A DNA stretch of 35,928 bases from JBBRHF01 sp038223055 (GTDB taxonomy: Bacteria > Actinomycetota > Actinomycetes > JACCUZ01). The DNA is taken from NCBI GenBank assembly GCA_038223055.1, contig JBBRHF010000016.1, positions 1 to 35,928 on the forward strand, given 5' to 3'. Below are positions 7,896 through 14,699 of the stretch, piece after piece. Position numbers and translations under genes: made by a program. The notes under the pieces were generated by a model that worked only from the letters and a program-made list of their open reading frames with translations, was not told the origin of the DNA and did not search any database. Position 1 is the first letter of the stretch; each line of letters opens with the position of its first letter.

Positions 7896-8025
7896 CGGAG
7901 GCTAGCTAGACGGTTCTCAGCTCGGCGGCTGGGGTGGACTCCCAAAGATGACTCCGCCCCAGGCCACCGAGTAGGGCTGCGTGACGGCCCGAGCCCCTGT
8001 GGCCGTCGTGAGCTGATGCTCGCGG
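7896..8025. other. short non-coding stretch
   Basis: Nothing definite was seen between the small membrane genes and the following - strand remnant. Confidence 0.3.
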
Positions 8026-8201
8026 TCAGTACGAGAAGGTCGGGACGCGCTCGCACAGGTCGGCGAGCACCCGTGCCCGTTCGGCGAGCGAGCCTCCCTG
8101 CGACCCAGCACCTTGATGTAGATGATCGATTCCAAGGCGTAACGCGGCGTGTCGCGCCCCTGAAGTGCGTGAAGGGTGTCCAGGATCGGCGTTCTCACCA
8201 A
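8026..8201 (-). pseudogene. C-terminal remnant of an unidentified protein, frameshifted
   Basis: On the - strand one frame reads RYALESIIYIKVLG. After a one-base frame change, another reads SLAERARVLADLCERVPTFSY and then stops. The two together look like the last 50-60 residues of a helical protein. No start, and no recognisable upstream part, was found before the IS982 remnant. The family was not identified. The call rests on the protein-like composition of both frames and the shared junction. Confidence 0.3.
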
Positions 8202-8222
8202 CGCCGAACCCGGAGGCCCGTC

Positions 8223-8910
8223 GTGGACGCTGACCTGGACACCCTCGCGACCGCGCTATACGTCAGGACCATGACCTGTTGAAGAGCAACCCGGAACCGG
8301 TGCCGTGTCGCCCGGCGGTCGGGATCGTCCCGCTGATCACCGACGCCGAGGTGGTGACGCTGGCGGTGATGCAGGCCCCTGCTGGGCTACACCAGCGAGG
8401 CACGCTGGCTGCGCTACGCCCACAAGCACCTGGGTTACGCGTTCCCCAACCTGCGCAAGCAGCCCGGCTACAACAAGCGGCTGCGCAAGCTGGCGGGCAC
8501 CCTGAACTCGCTGATCGGGCTGCTGGTCCGCGACACCAGCCCTGTGGACCGACGACGTGTGGGTGGTGTACTCCACCCCGGTGGAGTGCACCCGCTCCCG
8601 CGAGGCCATGCGCCGATCGGACCTGGCCGGCTGGCCCGAATACGGCTGCTGCGCCAGCCACTCCCGCTACTTCTGGGGTCTGCGCCTGCACATGGTGGCC
8701 ACCCTGCAGGGTCTGCCGGTCGGGTTCGCGCTGACCGGGGCCAAGGCCGATGAACGCCAGGTCATGCTCGCCATCCTGCAGGCTGACCCGGACCTGGTCG
8801 CGGCCCGCCGCGGGCAGACCGTCATCGGGACAAGAACTACTTCGGCGCCGACTTCGAGGCCACCCTGGTGTTGAGCGCCACCCTGGATGGCGACCTGCGG
8901 GCCCGCCATC
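8223..8910 (+). pseudogene. IS982-family transposase, broken by several indels
   Basis: Fragments in successive frames join into one transposase. It begins VDADLDTLATALYVRT, then LITDAEVVTLAVMQA, then NKRLRKLAGTLNSLIG, then VVYSTPVECTRSREA (the conserved xDSTP-type region, here YSTP), HSRYFWGLRLH and ALTGAKADERQ, ending near KNYFGADFEATL. Single-base changes are needed at about 8270 (missing base), 8378 (extra C), 8543 (extra C) and 8827 (missing G). The C-terminal third, with the last catalytic acid, is not recognisable after about 8900. No terminal inverted repeats were identified. The element is inactive as sequenced. The first catalytic Asp position also appears as Tyr. Confidence 0.75.
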
Positions 8911-9480
8911 GTCTTCGTGGATGCGGATGACGAGTCGCGCTCCCTGATCCGTTGATCTTCTTCGTCTGCGTCATGACCGTGACGAGGAACCGGGTCTTCG
9001 CCCTGTCGGCGCTGGTCACGGCGTCGAGCCGATCGGCCGCTCGTGGTCACGCTGACGGCGCCGTACCCGGCGAACGCGTTAACCGACAACGGGTTGCAGC
9101 TCGGCGAGGCGGGAGGGCAGGCTGCAACACCAGTTCCCCCCTGCCGGTCCGCGCGGACCTCAAGGCCGGGTCCGAACCGCTCACAAACGCGCCGATCCTG
9201 GTGCTGCCCACCCGCCGCTGCTTTTCGCCCGGGCACAAGTGACCGCGCAACTGCTCGCCTGTGACCGGTGACCGGCAGCCGTCGGGATCGGCCTGGGACT
9301 GATCGTGATCGCGCCGGTCCGCCACTTCCTCACCGTGGTCGAGAACAACCAGCTGCTGCTGGAGCGGCATGACAAGCATGGGTCCACGCGCTACGAGCGC
9401 TGCGGGGTCGCAGGCAGGCCGGTCACTCCTGTGTCCGACCGAGCACCGGGAGTGCGCACCCGCCCCACCGCGCACCGTGA
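8911..9480. other. degenerate coding remnants, no intact gene
   Basis: Short protein-like pieces occur in several + strand frames, but none is continuous. The clearest is the membrane helix at 9283-9384, described separately. The rest could not be assigned. The stretch is best read as decayed DNA following the transposase remnant. Confidence 0.35.
9283..9384 (+). pseudogene. membrane-helix remnant, possibly from a sensor or diguanylate-cyclase protein
   Basis: The frame reads AAVGIGLGLIVIAPVRHFLT followed by VVENNQLLLERHD. A hydrophobic helix followed by a juxtamembrane segment of the form LTVxENxxLLxER is common just before GGDEF domains in actinobacterial membrane proteins. No GGDEF domain follows, since the frame diverges within about 20 codons. 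The identification is by pattern memory only. Confidence 0.25.
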
Positions 9481-9530
9481 CCGCGCAACGTCCGAATAAG
9501 CGTGCGTCATGGACTCCGCTTGTTCGGACG
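9481..9530 (+). repeat. hairpin repeat, copy 1
   Basis: The 42-bp core at 9489-9530 has 14-nt arms that pair as CGTCCGAATAAGCG with CGCTTGTTCGGACG (13 pairs plus one G-T wobble) around a 14-nt loop. Together with 8 upstream bases it forms a 50-bp direct repeat with copy 2 (48/50 identical by eye). Confidence 0.85.
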
Positions 9531-9554
9531 TTGTGTTGCACCGCATGGCCCCGT

Positions 9555-9604
9555 CCGCGCAACGTCCGAACAGGCGTGCGTCATGGACTCCGCTTGTTCG
9601 GACG
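9555..9604 (+). repeat. hairpin repeat, copy 2
   Basis: This is the same 50-bp unit as copy 1, with core 9563-9604. The two differences in the core are in the left arm. It is 35/42 identical to the reverse complement of copy 3 at 16206-16247. Confidence 0.85.
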
Positions 9605-9803
9605 CTACGGAGCCGACGCGGACACCGTGCCCGCCGGCCGACCGTCTCGGTCAAGCGCGCGGCGACCTGGGCGGCCACGCCACATTGGCCCCCGACTCGT
9701 GTGGTCACCGACGCGCCGGACCGCCCGCCGCCCGGTTCACGGTCGACCGGCGGCTTAAGCGCGTTGGCACGAGCGTCGGTTCAGCCGCCACCCCGAACCC
9801 GGC

Positions 9804-9834
9804 ACCCGGAACCCGGAACCCGGAACCCGGAACC
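9804..9834. repeat. tandem 7-bp repeat (ACCCGGA x4)
   Basis: Four exact head-to-tail copies of ACCCGGA plus a partial fifth, downstream of the - strand acidic protein gene. It is a simple-sequence repeat with no evident function. Confidence 0.85.
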
Positions 9835-9873
9835 GTGGCGAGAGGCGCGCCGGTGGCGGGGAGGCGAGCGGGG

Positions 9874-10143
9874 TCAACTGGGGCCGTGGGGCTCCCGGTC
9901 GAGCTCGGGCTGGCCGATCTCGTCGGCCTGGAGCCTTGCCGCCGCCGCGTCGCCGCCGCTGGCGTCGTCGACCTGACCGTCGGCGCTGTAGACCGCCATC
10001 GCCTCGATGACATCGGTGCGCTCCTCCTCGTCACCCCGGTCGACCGGCGGGGCAGTGTCGGCCGTCGCCGGCGGGGCAGTGTCGGCCGTCGCCGGCGGCG
10101 GGACGCCTGGCGGGTTCGGATCGGCGTTGCTCGAGTCGCTCAT
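9874..10143 (-). CDS. small acidic Pro/Asp-rich hypothetical protein
   Basis: This 89-aa protein begins MSDSSNADPNPPGVPPP. A duplicated PPATADTA segment (residues about 16-32) is encoded by a 24-bp DNA repeat. An acidic region follows (DRGDEEERTDVIEAMAVYSA). The start is supported by AGGAG 6 nt upstream on this strand. No domain is recognised and the protein is probably largely disordered. It lies 59 nt downstream of the DUF5709-type gene on the same strand and may share its transcript. A triple 14-bp repeat lies between them. Confidence 0.65.
   Translation of the reverse strand: MSDSSNADPNPPGVPPPATADTAPPATADTAPPVDRGDEEERTDVIEAMAVYSADGQVDDASGGDAAAARLQADEIGQPELDREPHGPS
10045..10098. repeat. 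tandem 24-bp repeat inside the acidic protein gene
   Basis: Two exact 24-bp units (10045-10068, 10069-10092) plus the start of a third. The period is a multiple of three, so the repeat keeps the frame and encodes the duplicated PPATADTA motif on the - strand. Confidence 0.85.
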
Positions 10144-10153
10144 CGGGGCTCCT

Positions 10154-10195
10154 GTCGGATCATGGGCGTCGGATCATGGGCGTCGGATCATGGGC
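10154..10195. repeat. tandem 14-bp repeat (GTCGGATCATGGGC x3)
   Basis: Three exact copies lie in the 59-nt gap between two - strand genes, immediately upstream of the ribosome-binding site of the small acidic protein gene. Each unit contains the palindromic-like GATCATG. It could be a protein-binding array or a simple slippage product. Confidence 0.85.
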
Positions 10196-10202
10196 GCCGG
10201 GC

Positions 10203-10715
10203 TCACGGGCGGTCGAGGTGCATGGCCGCCTCCTCGCCAGCGAGGTCACGTCCGTCGGGGCCCACATCGACGCCGATGGCCTCGTTCTCCTCGTCCTCGT
10301 GCGCCCCCTCGTCCGGCGCGATCAGCCGGCCGATGAGCTCCGGCCGCTCGTCACCATCATCCAGGTCCTTGTCGGCGCCGCCCTCCCCTAGCGCACCGGG
10401 TTCGCCCGACCCGGCGTCGGCGCCGCGGAACCTTTCGGGATCAAACGTCGCGGGGTCCTCGGCGACAATGTCCTCGATCGGATCGTGGGCACCCATGTCG
10501 GGCTGCTCCTCGGCCAGCCGATGGTCGAGGTCCTGGCCCTGCACCGCCTCGGCGGGCGTGGTCCCGAACCGGTCGGCGGCGGCAGGGCGGTCGCCCGCTT
10601 CGAGCCCGCGGTCGGTGGGTATCTCCTCGGGGTCGGCGTCGCGCAACGACTCGGGGGTCTCGACGAGACGATCCTGGGCCAGGTCGTGGACAGGCTCTGC
10701 AGCTGAAGATGTCAT
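10203..10715 (-). CDS. DUF5709-type acidic protein
   Basis: This 170-aa protein starts MTSSAAEPVHDLAQDRLV. The central segment PAAADRFGTTPAEAVQGQDL followed by DHRLAEEQPD matches the recurring pattern of the actinobacterial DUF5709 family (GTTxxEQxxGExLDxRLAxEEPD). The rest is strongly acidic and probably disordered. The ATG is preceded by GGAAGG at suitable spacing. It is divergent from pafA, and the two starts are 79 nt apart. The function of the family is unknown; no catalytic motif is visible. Confidence 0.72.
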   Translation of the reverse strand: MTSSAAEPVHDLAQDRLVETPESLRDADPEEIPTDRGLEAGDRPAAADRFGTTPAEAVQGQDLDHRLAEEQPDMGAHDPIEDIVAEDPATFDPERFRGADAGSGEPGALGEGGADKDLDDGDERPELIGRLIAPDEGAHEDEENEAIGVDVGPDGRDLAGEEAAMHLDRP

Positions 10716-10782
10716 GTCCTGGACCTTCCCGACGGTGGCGCGGCAAACCGCGATTGGACCCGGCAACCGCGCCGCCGCGGCG

Positions 10783-10788
10783 TACGGT
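10783..10788 (+). promoter_or_regulatory. candidate leaderless -10 hexamer (TACGGT) for pafA
   Basis: TACGGT ends 6 nt before the pafA ATG with no ribosome-binding site between them. This fits a leaderless transcript, and so pafA would have its own promoter here. Confidence 0.5.
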
Positions 10789-10794
10789 GTGCCT

Positions 10795-12156
10795 ATGGAC
10801 CGCCGCATCTTCGGCTTGGAGAATGAGTACGGCGTCACCTGCACGTTCCGCGGGCAGCGCCGGTTGTCGCCGGACGAGGTGGCACGCTACCTGTTCCGCC
10901 GGGTCGTCTCGTGGGGCCGTAGCAGCAACGTGTTCCTGCGCAACGGCGCGCGCCTCTACCTCGACGTGGGTAGCCACCCGGAATACGCCACCCCCGAGTG
11001 CGACGACATCCGAGAGCTCGTGGTGCACGACAAGGCGGGGGAGCGGATCCTGGAGGGCCTGCTCGTGGACGCCGAGCGCAGGCTGCGCGAGGAGGGCATC
11101 GCCGGAGACGTCTACCTGTTCAAGAACAACACCGACTCCGCCGGAAACTCCTACGGCTGCCACGAGAACTACCTGGTCGGGCGGCATGGAGAGTTCGGTC
11201 GGCTCGCCGACGTACTGATCCCGTTCCTGGTCAGCCGTCAGGTCATCTGCGGTGCCGGAAAGGTGCTGCAGACCCCGCGAGGTGCCGTCTTCTGCCTGAG
11301 CCAGCGGGCCGAGCACATATGGGAAGGGGTCTCCAGCGCGACCACCCGGTCCCGGCCGATCATCAACACCCGCGACGAGCCGCACGCCGACGCCGAGCGC
11401 TACCGGCGGCTGCACGTCATCGTCGGCGACTCCAACATGAGCGAGACGACCAGCCTGCTCAAGCTGGGGTCGACCGACCTGGTGCTGCGCATGATCGAGG
11501 CCAATGTGGTCATGCGTGACCTCACCCTGGAGAACCCGATCCGGGCCATCCGCGAGATCAGTCACGACTCCACCGGCCAGCGCAAGGTGCGCCTCGCCAA
11601 CGGTCGCGAGGCCACCGCTTTGGAGATCCAGACCGAGTATCTCACCAAGGCGCGCGATTTCGCGGCGCGGCGGGGGCTGGACGAGGGAGTGGTCAAGCAG
11701 GTCCTGGACCTGTGGGAGCGCACCGTGGACGCCGTGGACACGGGCAACCTCGACACGGTCGCCACCGAGATCGACTGGGTGATCAAGCGACGCCTGATCG
11801 AGCGCTACAGCGCCAAGCACGGCCTGTCGCTGTCCTCGCCGCGGATCGCCCAGATCGACCTGGCATACCACGACATCTCCCGCGATCGGGGCCTGTTCTA
11901 CCTGCTTCAGCGGCGCGGTCAGGCCGAGCGGGTCGCCCGCGACCTGGACATCTTCACGGCCAAGTCGGTCCCGCCGCAGACGACCCGAGCGCGGCTGCGG
12001 GGCGAGTTCATCCGCCGCGCGCAGGAGCGTCGCCGCGACTTCACCGTCGATTGGGTGCACCTCAAGCTCAACGACCAGGCGCAGCGCACCGTCTTGTGCA
12101 AGGACCCCTTCCGCAGCGTCGACGAGCGGGTGGACAAGCTCATCGCCAGCATGTGA
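10795..12156 (+). CDS. pafA: Pup-protein ligase PafA
   Basis: PafA phosphorylates the C-terminal Glu of deamidated Pup and joins it to lysines of target proteins. The 453-aa protein begins MDRRIFGLENEYGVT, with the metal/ATP-binding ENEYG. It has the catalytic-site Asp in LYLDVGSHPEY (about D57) and shares KNNTD, HENYL and NTRDEPHA with Dop. It lacks the Dop-specific insertion. The frame is open far upstream, but only the ATG at 10795 gives the normal length and family N-terminus. It is separated from prcA and the Nudix gene by about 4 kb of accessory DNA, whereas in many actinobacteria it is closer. Confidence 0.97.
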   Translation: MDRRIFGLENEYGVTCTFRGQRRLSPDEVARYLFRRVVSWGRSSNVFLRNGARLYLDVGSHPEYATPECDDIRELVVHDKAGERILEGLLVDAERRLREEGIAGDVYLFKNNTDSAGNSYGCHENYLVGRHGEFGRLADVLIPFLVSRQVICGAGKVLQTPRGAVFCLSQRAEHIWEGVSSATTRSRPIINTRDEPHADAERYRRLHVIVGDSNMSETTSLLKLGSTDLVLRMIEANVVMRDLTLENPIRAIREISHDSTGQRKVRLANGREATALEIQTEYLTKARDFAARRGLDEGVVKQVLDLWERTVDAVDTGNLDTVATEIDWVIKRRLIERYSAKHGLSLSSPRIAQIDLAYHDISRDRGLFYLLQRRGQAERVARDLDIFTAKSVPPQTTRARLRGEFIRRAQERRRDFTVDWVHLKLNDQAQRTVLCKDPFRSVDERVDKLIASM

Positions 12157-12185
12157 GGTGGCTGTGAGTTGTCCCTCCCTTCCCC

Positions 12186-12220
12186 GTAACCGGGCCTCGG
12201 CCCGCCACTTGCCGGGTTAC
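12186..12220. promoter_or_regulatory. dyad (GTAACC / GGTTAC) upstream of the FKBP lipoprotein gene
   Basis: GTAACC at 12186-12191 and GGTTAC at 12215-12220 are inverted repeats. The second overlaps the putative -10 element. A small hairpin (CGGGC-CTCG-GCCCG, 12191-12204) lies between them and could help end pafA transcription. Whether this is an operator or a weak terminator cannot be decided. Confidence 0.3.
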
Positions 12221-12223
12221 CCT
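12218..12223 (+). promoter_or_regulatory. candidate -10 hexamer (TACCCT) for the FKBP pair
   Basis: TACCCT is 8 nt before an in-frame ATG at 12232 and 38 nt before the GTG at 12262. It could serve a leaderless start at 12232 or a short leader. Confidence 0.35.
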
Positions 12224-12261
12224 GACAGCGGATGTTCCCTCCCCAACCCCCTGAGGTCTTC

Positions 12262-13236
12262 GTGCGACGTCGTGCTGCCCTGCTCCTGACCCCGCTCCTG
12301 CTCGCCGGAGCCCTCGCCGGCTGCGGTGGTGGCTCCGCCGCGAGCAAGGCGGCCGACCAGGCCAAGTCCAAGGGACTGCCGGCGGTGACCGGGGGCTACG
12401 GCACCAAGCCCAAGGTCGTGCTGGACAAGAAGGCCAAAGCCGCCAAGAAGACCACCTCCCAGGTGCTGGTGAAGGGGACCGGAGCCAAGGTCGGCAAGGG
12501 CGACCTGCTGGTCGCCGACTACCTCGGCGAGATCTACGCGACCGGCAAGGTGTTCGACAACTCCTACGACCGCGGCCAGCCCGCCGGCTTCACCATCGGC
12601 GCCAACAAGGTGATCCCCGGCTGGGACAAAACCCTGGTGGGCGTGCCCGCGGGCAGCCGGGTCCTGATGACCGTGCCCCCGGTCGACGGCTACGGCGCCC
12701 AGGGCAACACAAAGGCTGGCATCAAGCCCACCGACACGCTCGTGTTCGTCGTGGATGTCATCGCTGGCTACGGCAAGGGTGGGGCCGCCACCAGCGCCAC
12801 CCCCGTCCCCGCGCTTCCGGCGACGCTGCCGACCGTCGCCGGCAAGTTGGGAGAGCGCCCGACGATCAAGGTCACGAAGGGGCTGGCCCCGCCCAAGGCG
12901 CCCAAGGTCACGGTGCTCGCCAAGGGCACCGGCCCTGCCGTCGTCACCAACCGGTTGCTGGTCGTGGCGTTCGAGGCCGTGAGCTGGTCGAACCAGGCGG
13001 TCGGCTCGACCTGGACGGCCGGTTCGCCGCTCGGGGCACCGGTGGGCGCCAAGGGCCAGCCGAGCCCGTTCGACCCGCTCGTGGGCGTGCCCGCCGGCAG
13101 CCGCGTGCTGCTCGAATTGCCGGCGCAACAAGGGGCCGACCCGGCCAAGAAGCCCGACCCCGCCAAGGACAGCCTCGCGGTGGTCATCGACGTGATCGCC
13201 CAGCACGGCCCGGCGAAGGGGAAGGCGAAGCCCTGA
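12262..13236 (+). CDS. lipoprotein with two FKBP-type prolyl isomerase domains
   Basis: This is a predicted extracytoplasmic lipoprotein: basic start, hydrophobic stretch and lipobox L-A-G-C, with the lipidated Cys at residue 21. Domain 1 (about residues 60-180) has FKBP features such as VADYLGEIYATGKVFDNSYD and PGWDKTLVGVPAGSR. Domain 2 (about 215-318) keeps the fold signature (VGVPAGSRVLLELPAQ) but lacks several active-site aromatics, so it may be non-catalytic. GTG 12262 was chosen for the signal peptide and the GAGG 5 nt upstream; ATG 12232 would add 10 residues. The stop overlaps the next FKBP gene start (TGATG). The likely role is folding of exported proteins. Confidence 0.85.
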   Translation: MRRRAALLLTPLLLAGALAGCGGGSAASKAADQAKSKGLPAVTGGYGTKPKVVLDKKAKAAKKTTSQVLVKGTGAKVGKGDLLVADYLGEIYATGKVFDNSYDRGQPAGFTIGANKVIPGWDKTLVGVPAGSRVLMTVPPVDGYGAQGNTKAGIKPTDTLVFVVDVIAGYGKGGAATSATPVPALPATLPTVAGKLGERPTIKVTKGLAPPKAPKVTVLAKGTGPAVVTNRLLVVAFEAVSWSNQAVGSTWTAGSPLGAPVGAKGQPSPFDPLVGVPAGSRVLLELPAQQGADPAKKPDPAKDSLAVVIDVIAQHGPAKGKAKP

Positions 13237-13622
13237 TGGCCGGCACCGACCGGCCCGACAAGCCCGAGGTCGACTTCCCCGGCGGCGAGCCCCCGACCGA
13301 GTTGCAGGTGAGGGACGTGACCGTCGGTGACGGCGAGGAGGCCACCTCGGGCCGCACCGCCGTCGTCGACTACGTCGGCGTCGCCTTCTCGACCGGCGAG
13401 GAGTTCGACGCGTCCTACAACCGCGGTGACACCTTCACCTTCCCCCTCGGCGCGGGCAACGTGATCGCCGGCTGGGACCGCGGCGTGGTCGGCATGAAGG
13501 TCGGCGGTCGCCGCCAGCTGGTCATCCCGCCCGACCTGGCCTACGGCGACCGCGGCGCGGGTGCTGCCATCGCGCCGGGCGAGACCCTGATCTTCGTCAT
13601 CGACCTGGTGGACCTGCGCTGA
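13236..13622 (+). CDS. FKBP-type peptidyl-prolyl cis-trans isomerase, cytoplasmic
   Basis: This is a single-domain FKBP of 128 aa with no signal peptide. The active-site pattern is intact: VDYVGVAFSTGEEFDASYNR, then FPLGAGNVIAGWDRGVVGMK (with the conserved Trp), then IPPDLAYGDRG and the final ETLIFVIDLVDL. The ATG overlaps the lipoprotein stop by one base, so translation is probably coupled. A cytoplasmic and an exported FKBP are thus made together, between pafA and pafB. This is a common actinobacterial arrangement. Confidence 0.93.
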   Translation: MAGTDRPDKPEVDFPGGEPPTELQVRDVTVGDGEEATSGRTAVVDYVGVAFSTGEEFDASYNRGDTFTFPLGAGNVIAGWDRGVVGMKVGGRRQLVIPPDLAYGDRGAGAAIAPGETLIFVIDLVDLR

Positions 13623-13652
13623 CCCCGATGCCGGCTGACCCCGATGCCGGCT
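13621..13652. repeat. tandem 16-bp duplication at the FKBP stop codon
   Basis: Two exact copies of GACCCCGATGCCGGCT begin within the FKBP TGA stop codon. It is probably a recent duplication and leaves the protein unchanged. Confidence 0.85.
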
Positions 13653-13689
13653 GATCCCGCACGACCCGGGCGCGACGACGTACGGGCGG

Positions 13690-13695
13690 TAGGTT
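13690..13695 (+). promoter_or_regulatory. candidate leaderless -10 hexamer (TAGGTT) for pafBC
   Basis: TAGGTT lies 8 nt before the pafB ATG and no Shine-Dalgarno sequence is present. This would be a separate promoter for the pafBC pair. Confidence 0.45.
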
Positions 13696-13703
13696 CGCTT
13701 CCT

Positions 13704-14699
13704 ATGATCCCGACGGCTCACAAGACCGAGCGCCTGCTCAACCTGGTCATCTGCCTGCTGTCGACCCGAGCGTTCCTGTCCAAGGACCAGATCCGCACCG
13801 CCGTGCCGCAGTACGCAGACTGCCGGACCACCGAGGCCTTCGAGCGGATGTTCGAGCGGGACAAGGAGGAGGTTCGCGAGATGGGCATCCCCCTGGTCAC
13901 CGGCAGCAACGAGGTGTGGTTCGACGACGAGCCCGGCTACCGGGTCGACCGCGCCGCCTACGCGCTGCCCGAAGTGAGCTTCGAGCCCGACGAGCTCGCG
14001 GTGCTCGGGCTCGCCTCGCGGGTCTGGCAGCAGGCCAGCCTGTCCGGCCCCGCATCGCGCGCGCTGCTCAAGCTCAAGGCCGCCGGGGTCGAGCCCGACG
14101 ACTCGTCCCTGGTCGGCATCGAGCCGCGGGTGCGCACCAGCGAGCCCGCCTTCCTGCCGCTCTACACCGCAGTGCGGGATCGCCGGCCGGTGACGTTCGG
14201 CTACCGGTCAGTGCGCTCGGCCACGCCCGCTGTGCGCCATCTCGAGCCGTGGGGCATCGTGTCGTGGCACGGCCGGTGGTACGCCGTGGGCCACGACCGT
14301 GACCGCGGCGCGACCCGGGTGTTCCGGCTCTCGCGGGTGGCCGGAAAGGTCACCCTGCTCGGCCGGCCGGGTGACGTGGTCGTGCCCGAGGGTGTGGACT
14401 TTCGCGCCGCGGCGGCCCAGCTGGCCGAGGACGTGCCGCGCGGGCAGGCCACCCTGCGGGTGAGGGCGACCGGCGGCGTGGCGCTGCGCCGCCGGGCGGT
14501 GTGCGAACGGCCCGCAGGGGAGGAGGGCTGGGACGAGCTGGTCGTGCCGTTCGGTGACGCCGAGCAGCTGGCCGAGGAGGTCGCCGGCTACGGGCCCGAC
14601 GTCGTGGCGCTGGAGCCCCCCGAGCTGATCGAGGCCGTCGTACGCCGGTTGCGTGCCGTGCTCGAGGCCACCCAGGCCGGGGCAGGGGTCCCGCGGTGA
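13704..14699 (+). CDS. pafB: WYL-domain transcriptional regulator PafB
   Basis: This is a 331-aa regulator with an N-terminal winged helix-turn-helix (about 10-75, starting KTERLLNLVICLLSTRAFLS), a WYL domain (about 145-215, including GRWYAVGHDRDRGATRVFRL) and a C-terminal WCX extension. With PafC it activates the RecA-independent DNA-damage response in mycobacteria. Despite its name it is not required for pupylation. The stop and the pafC GTG overlap (GTGA), so the two subunits are co-translated, as expected for a heterodimer. Confidence 0.93.
   Translation: MIPTAHKTERLLNLVICLLSTRAFLSKDQIRTAVPQYADCRTTEAFERMFERDKEEVREMGIPLVTGSNEVWFDDEPGYRVDRAAYALPEVSFEPDELAVLGLASRVWQQASLSGPASRALLKLKAAGVEPDDSSLVGIEPRVRTSEPAFLPLYTAVRDRRPVTFGYRSVRSATPAVRHLEPWGIVSWHGRWYAVGHDRDRGATRVFRLSRVAGKVTLLGRPGDVVVPEGVDFRAAAAQLAEDVPRGQATLRVRATGGVALRRRAVCERPAGEEGWDELVVPFGDAEQLAEEVAGYGPDVVALEPPELIEAVVRRLRAVLEATQAGAGVPR

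Noticed and set aside
10045..10195. Possible CRISPR-like array
   Set aside because: The repeats are contiguous with no unique spacers, so they are simple tandem repeats.
9502..10794. Upstream in-frame extension of pafA by about 430 codons
   Set aside because: The family N-terminus starts at 10795, and the extension crosses hairpin repeats and two genes on the opposite strand.
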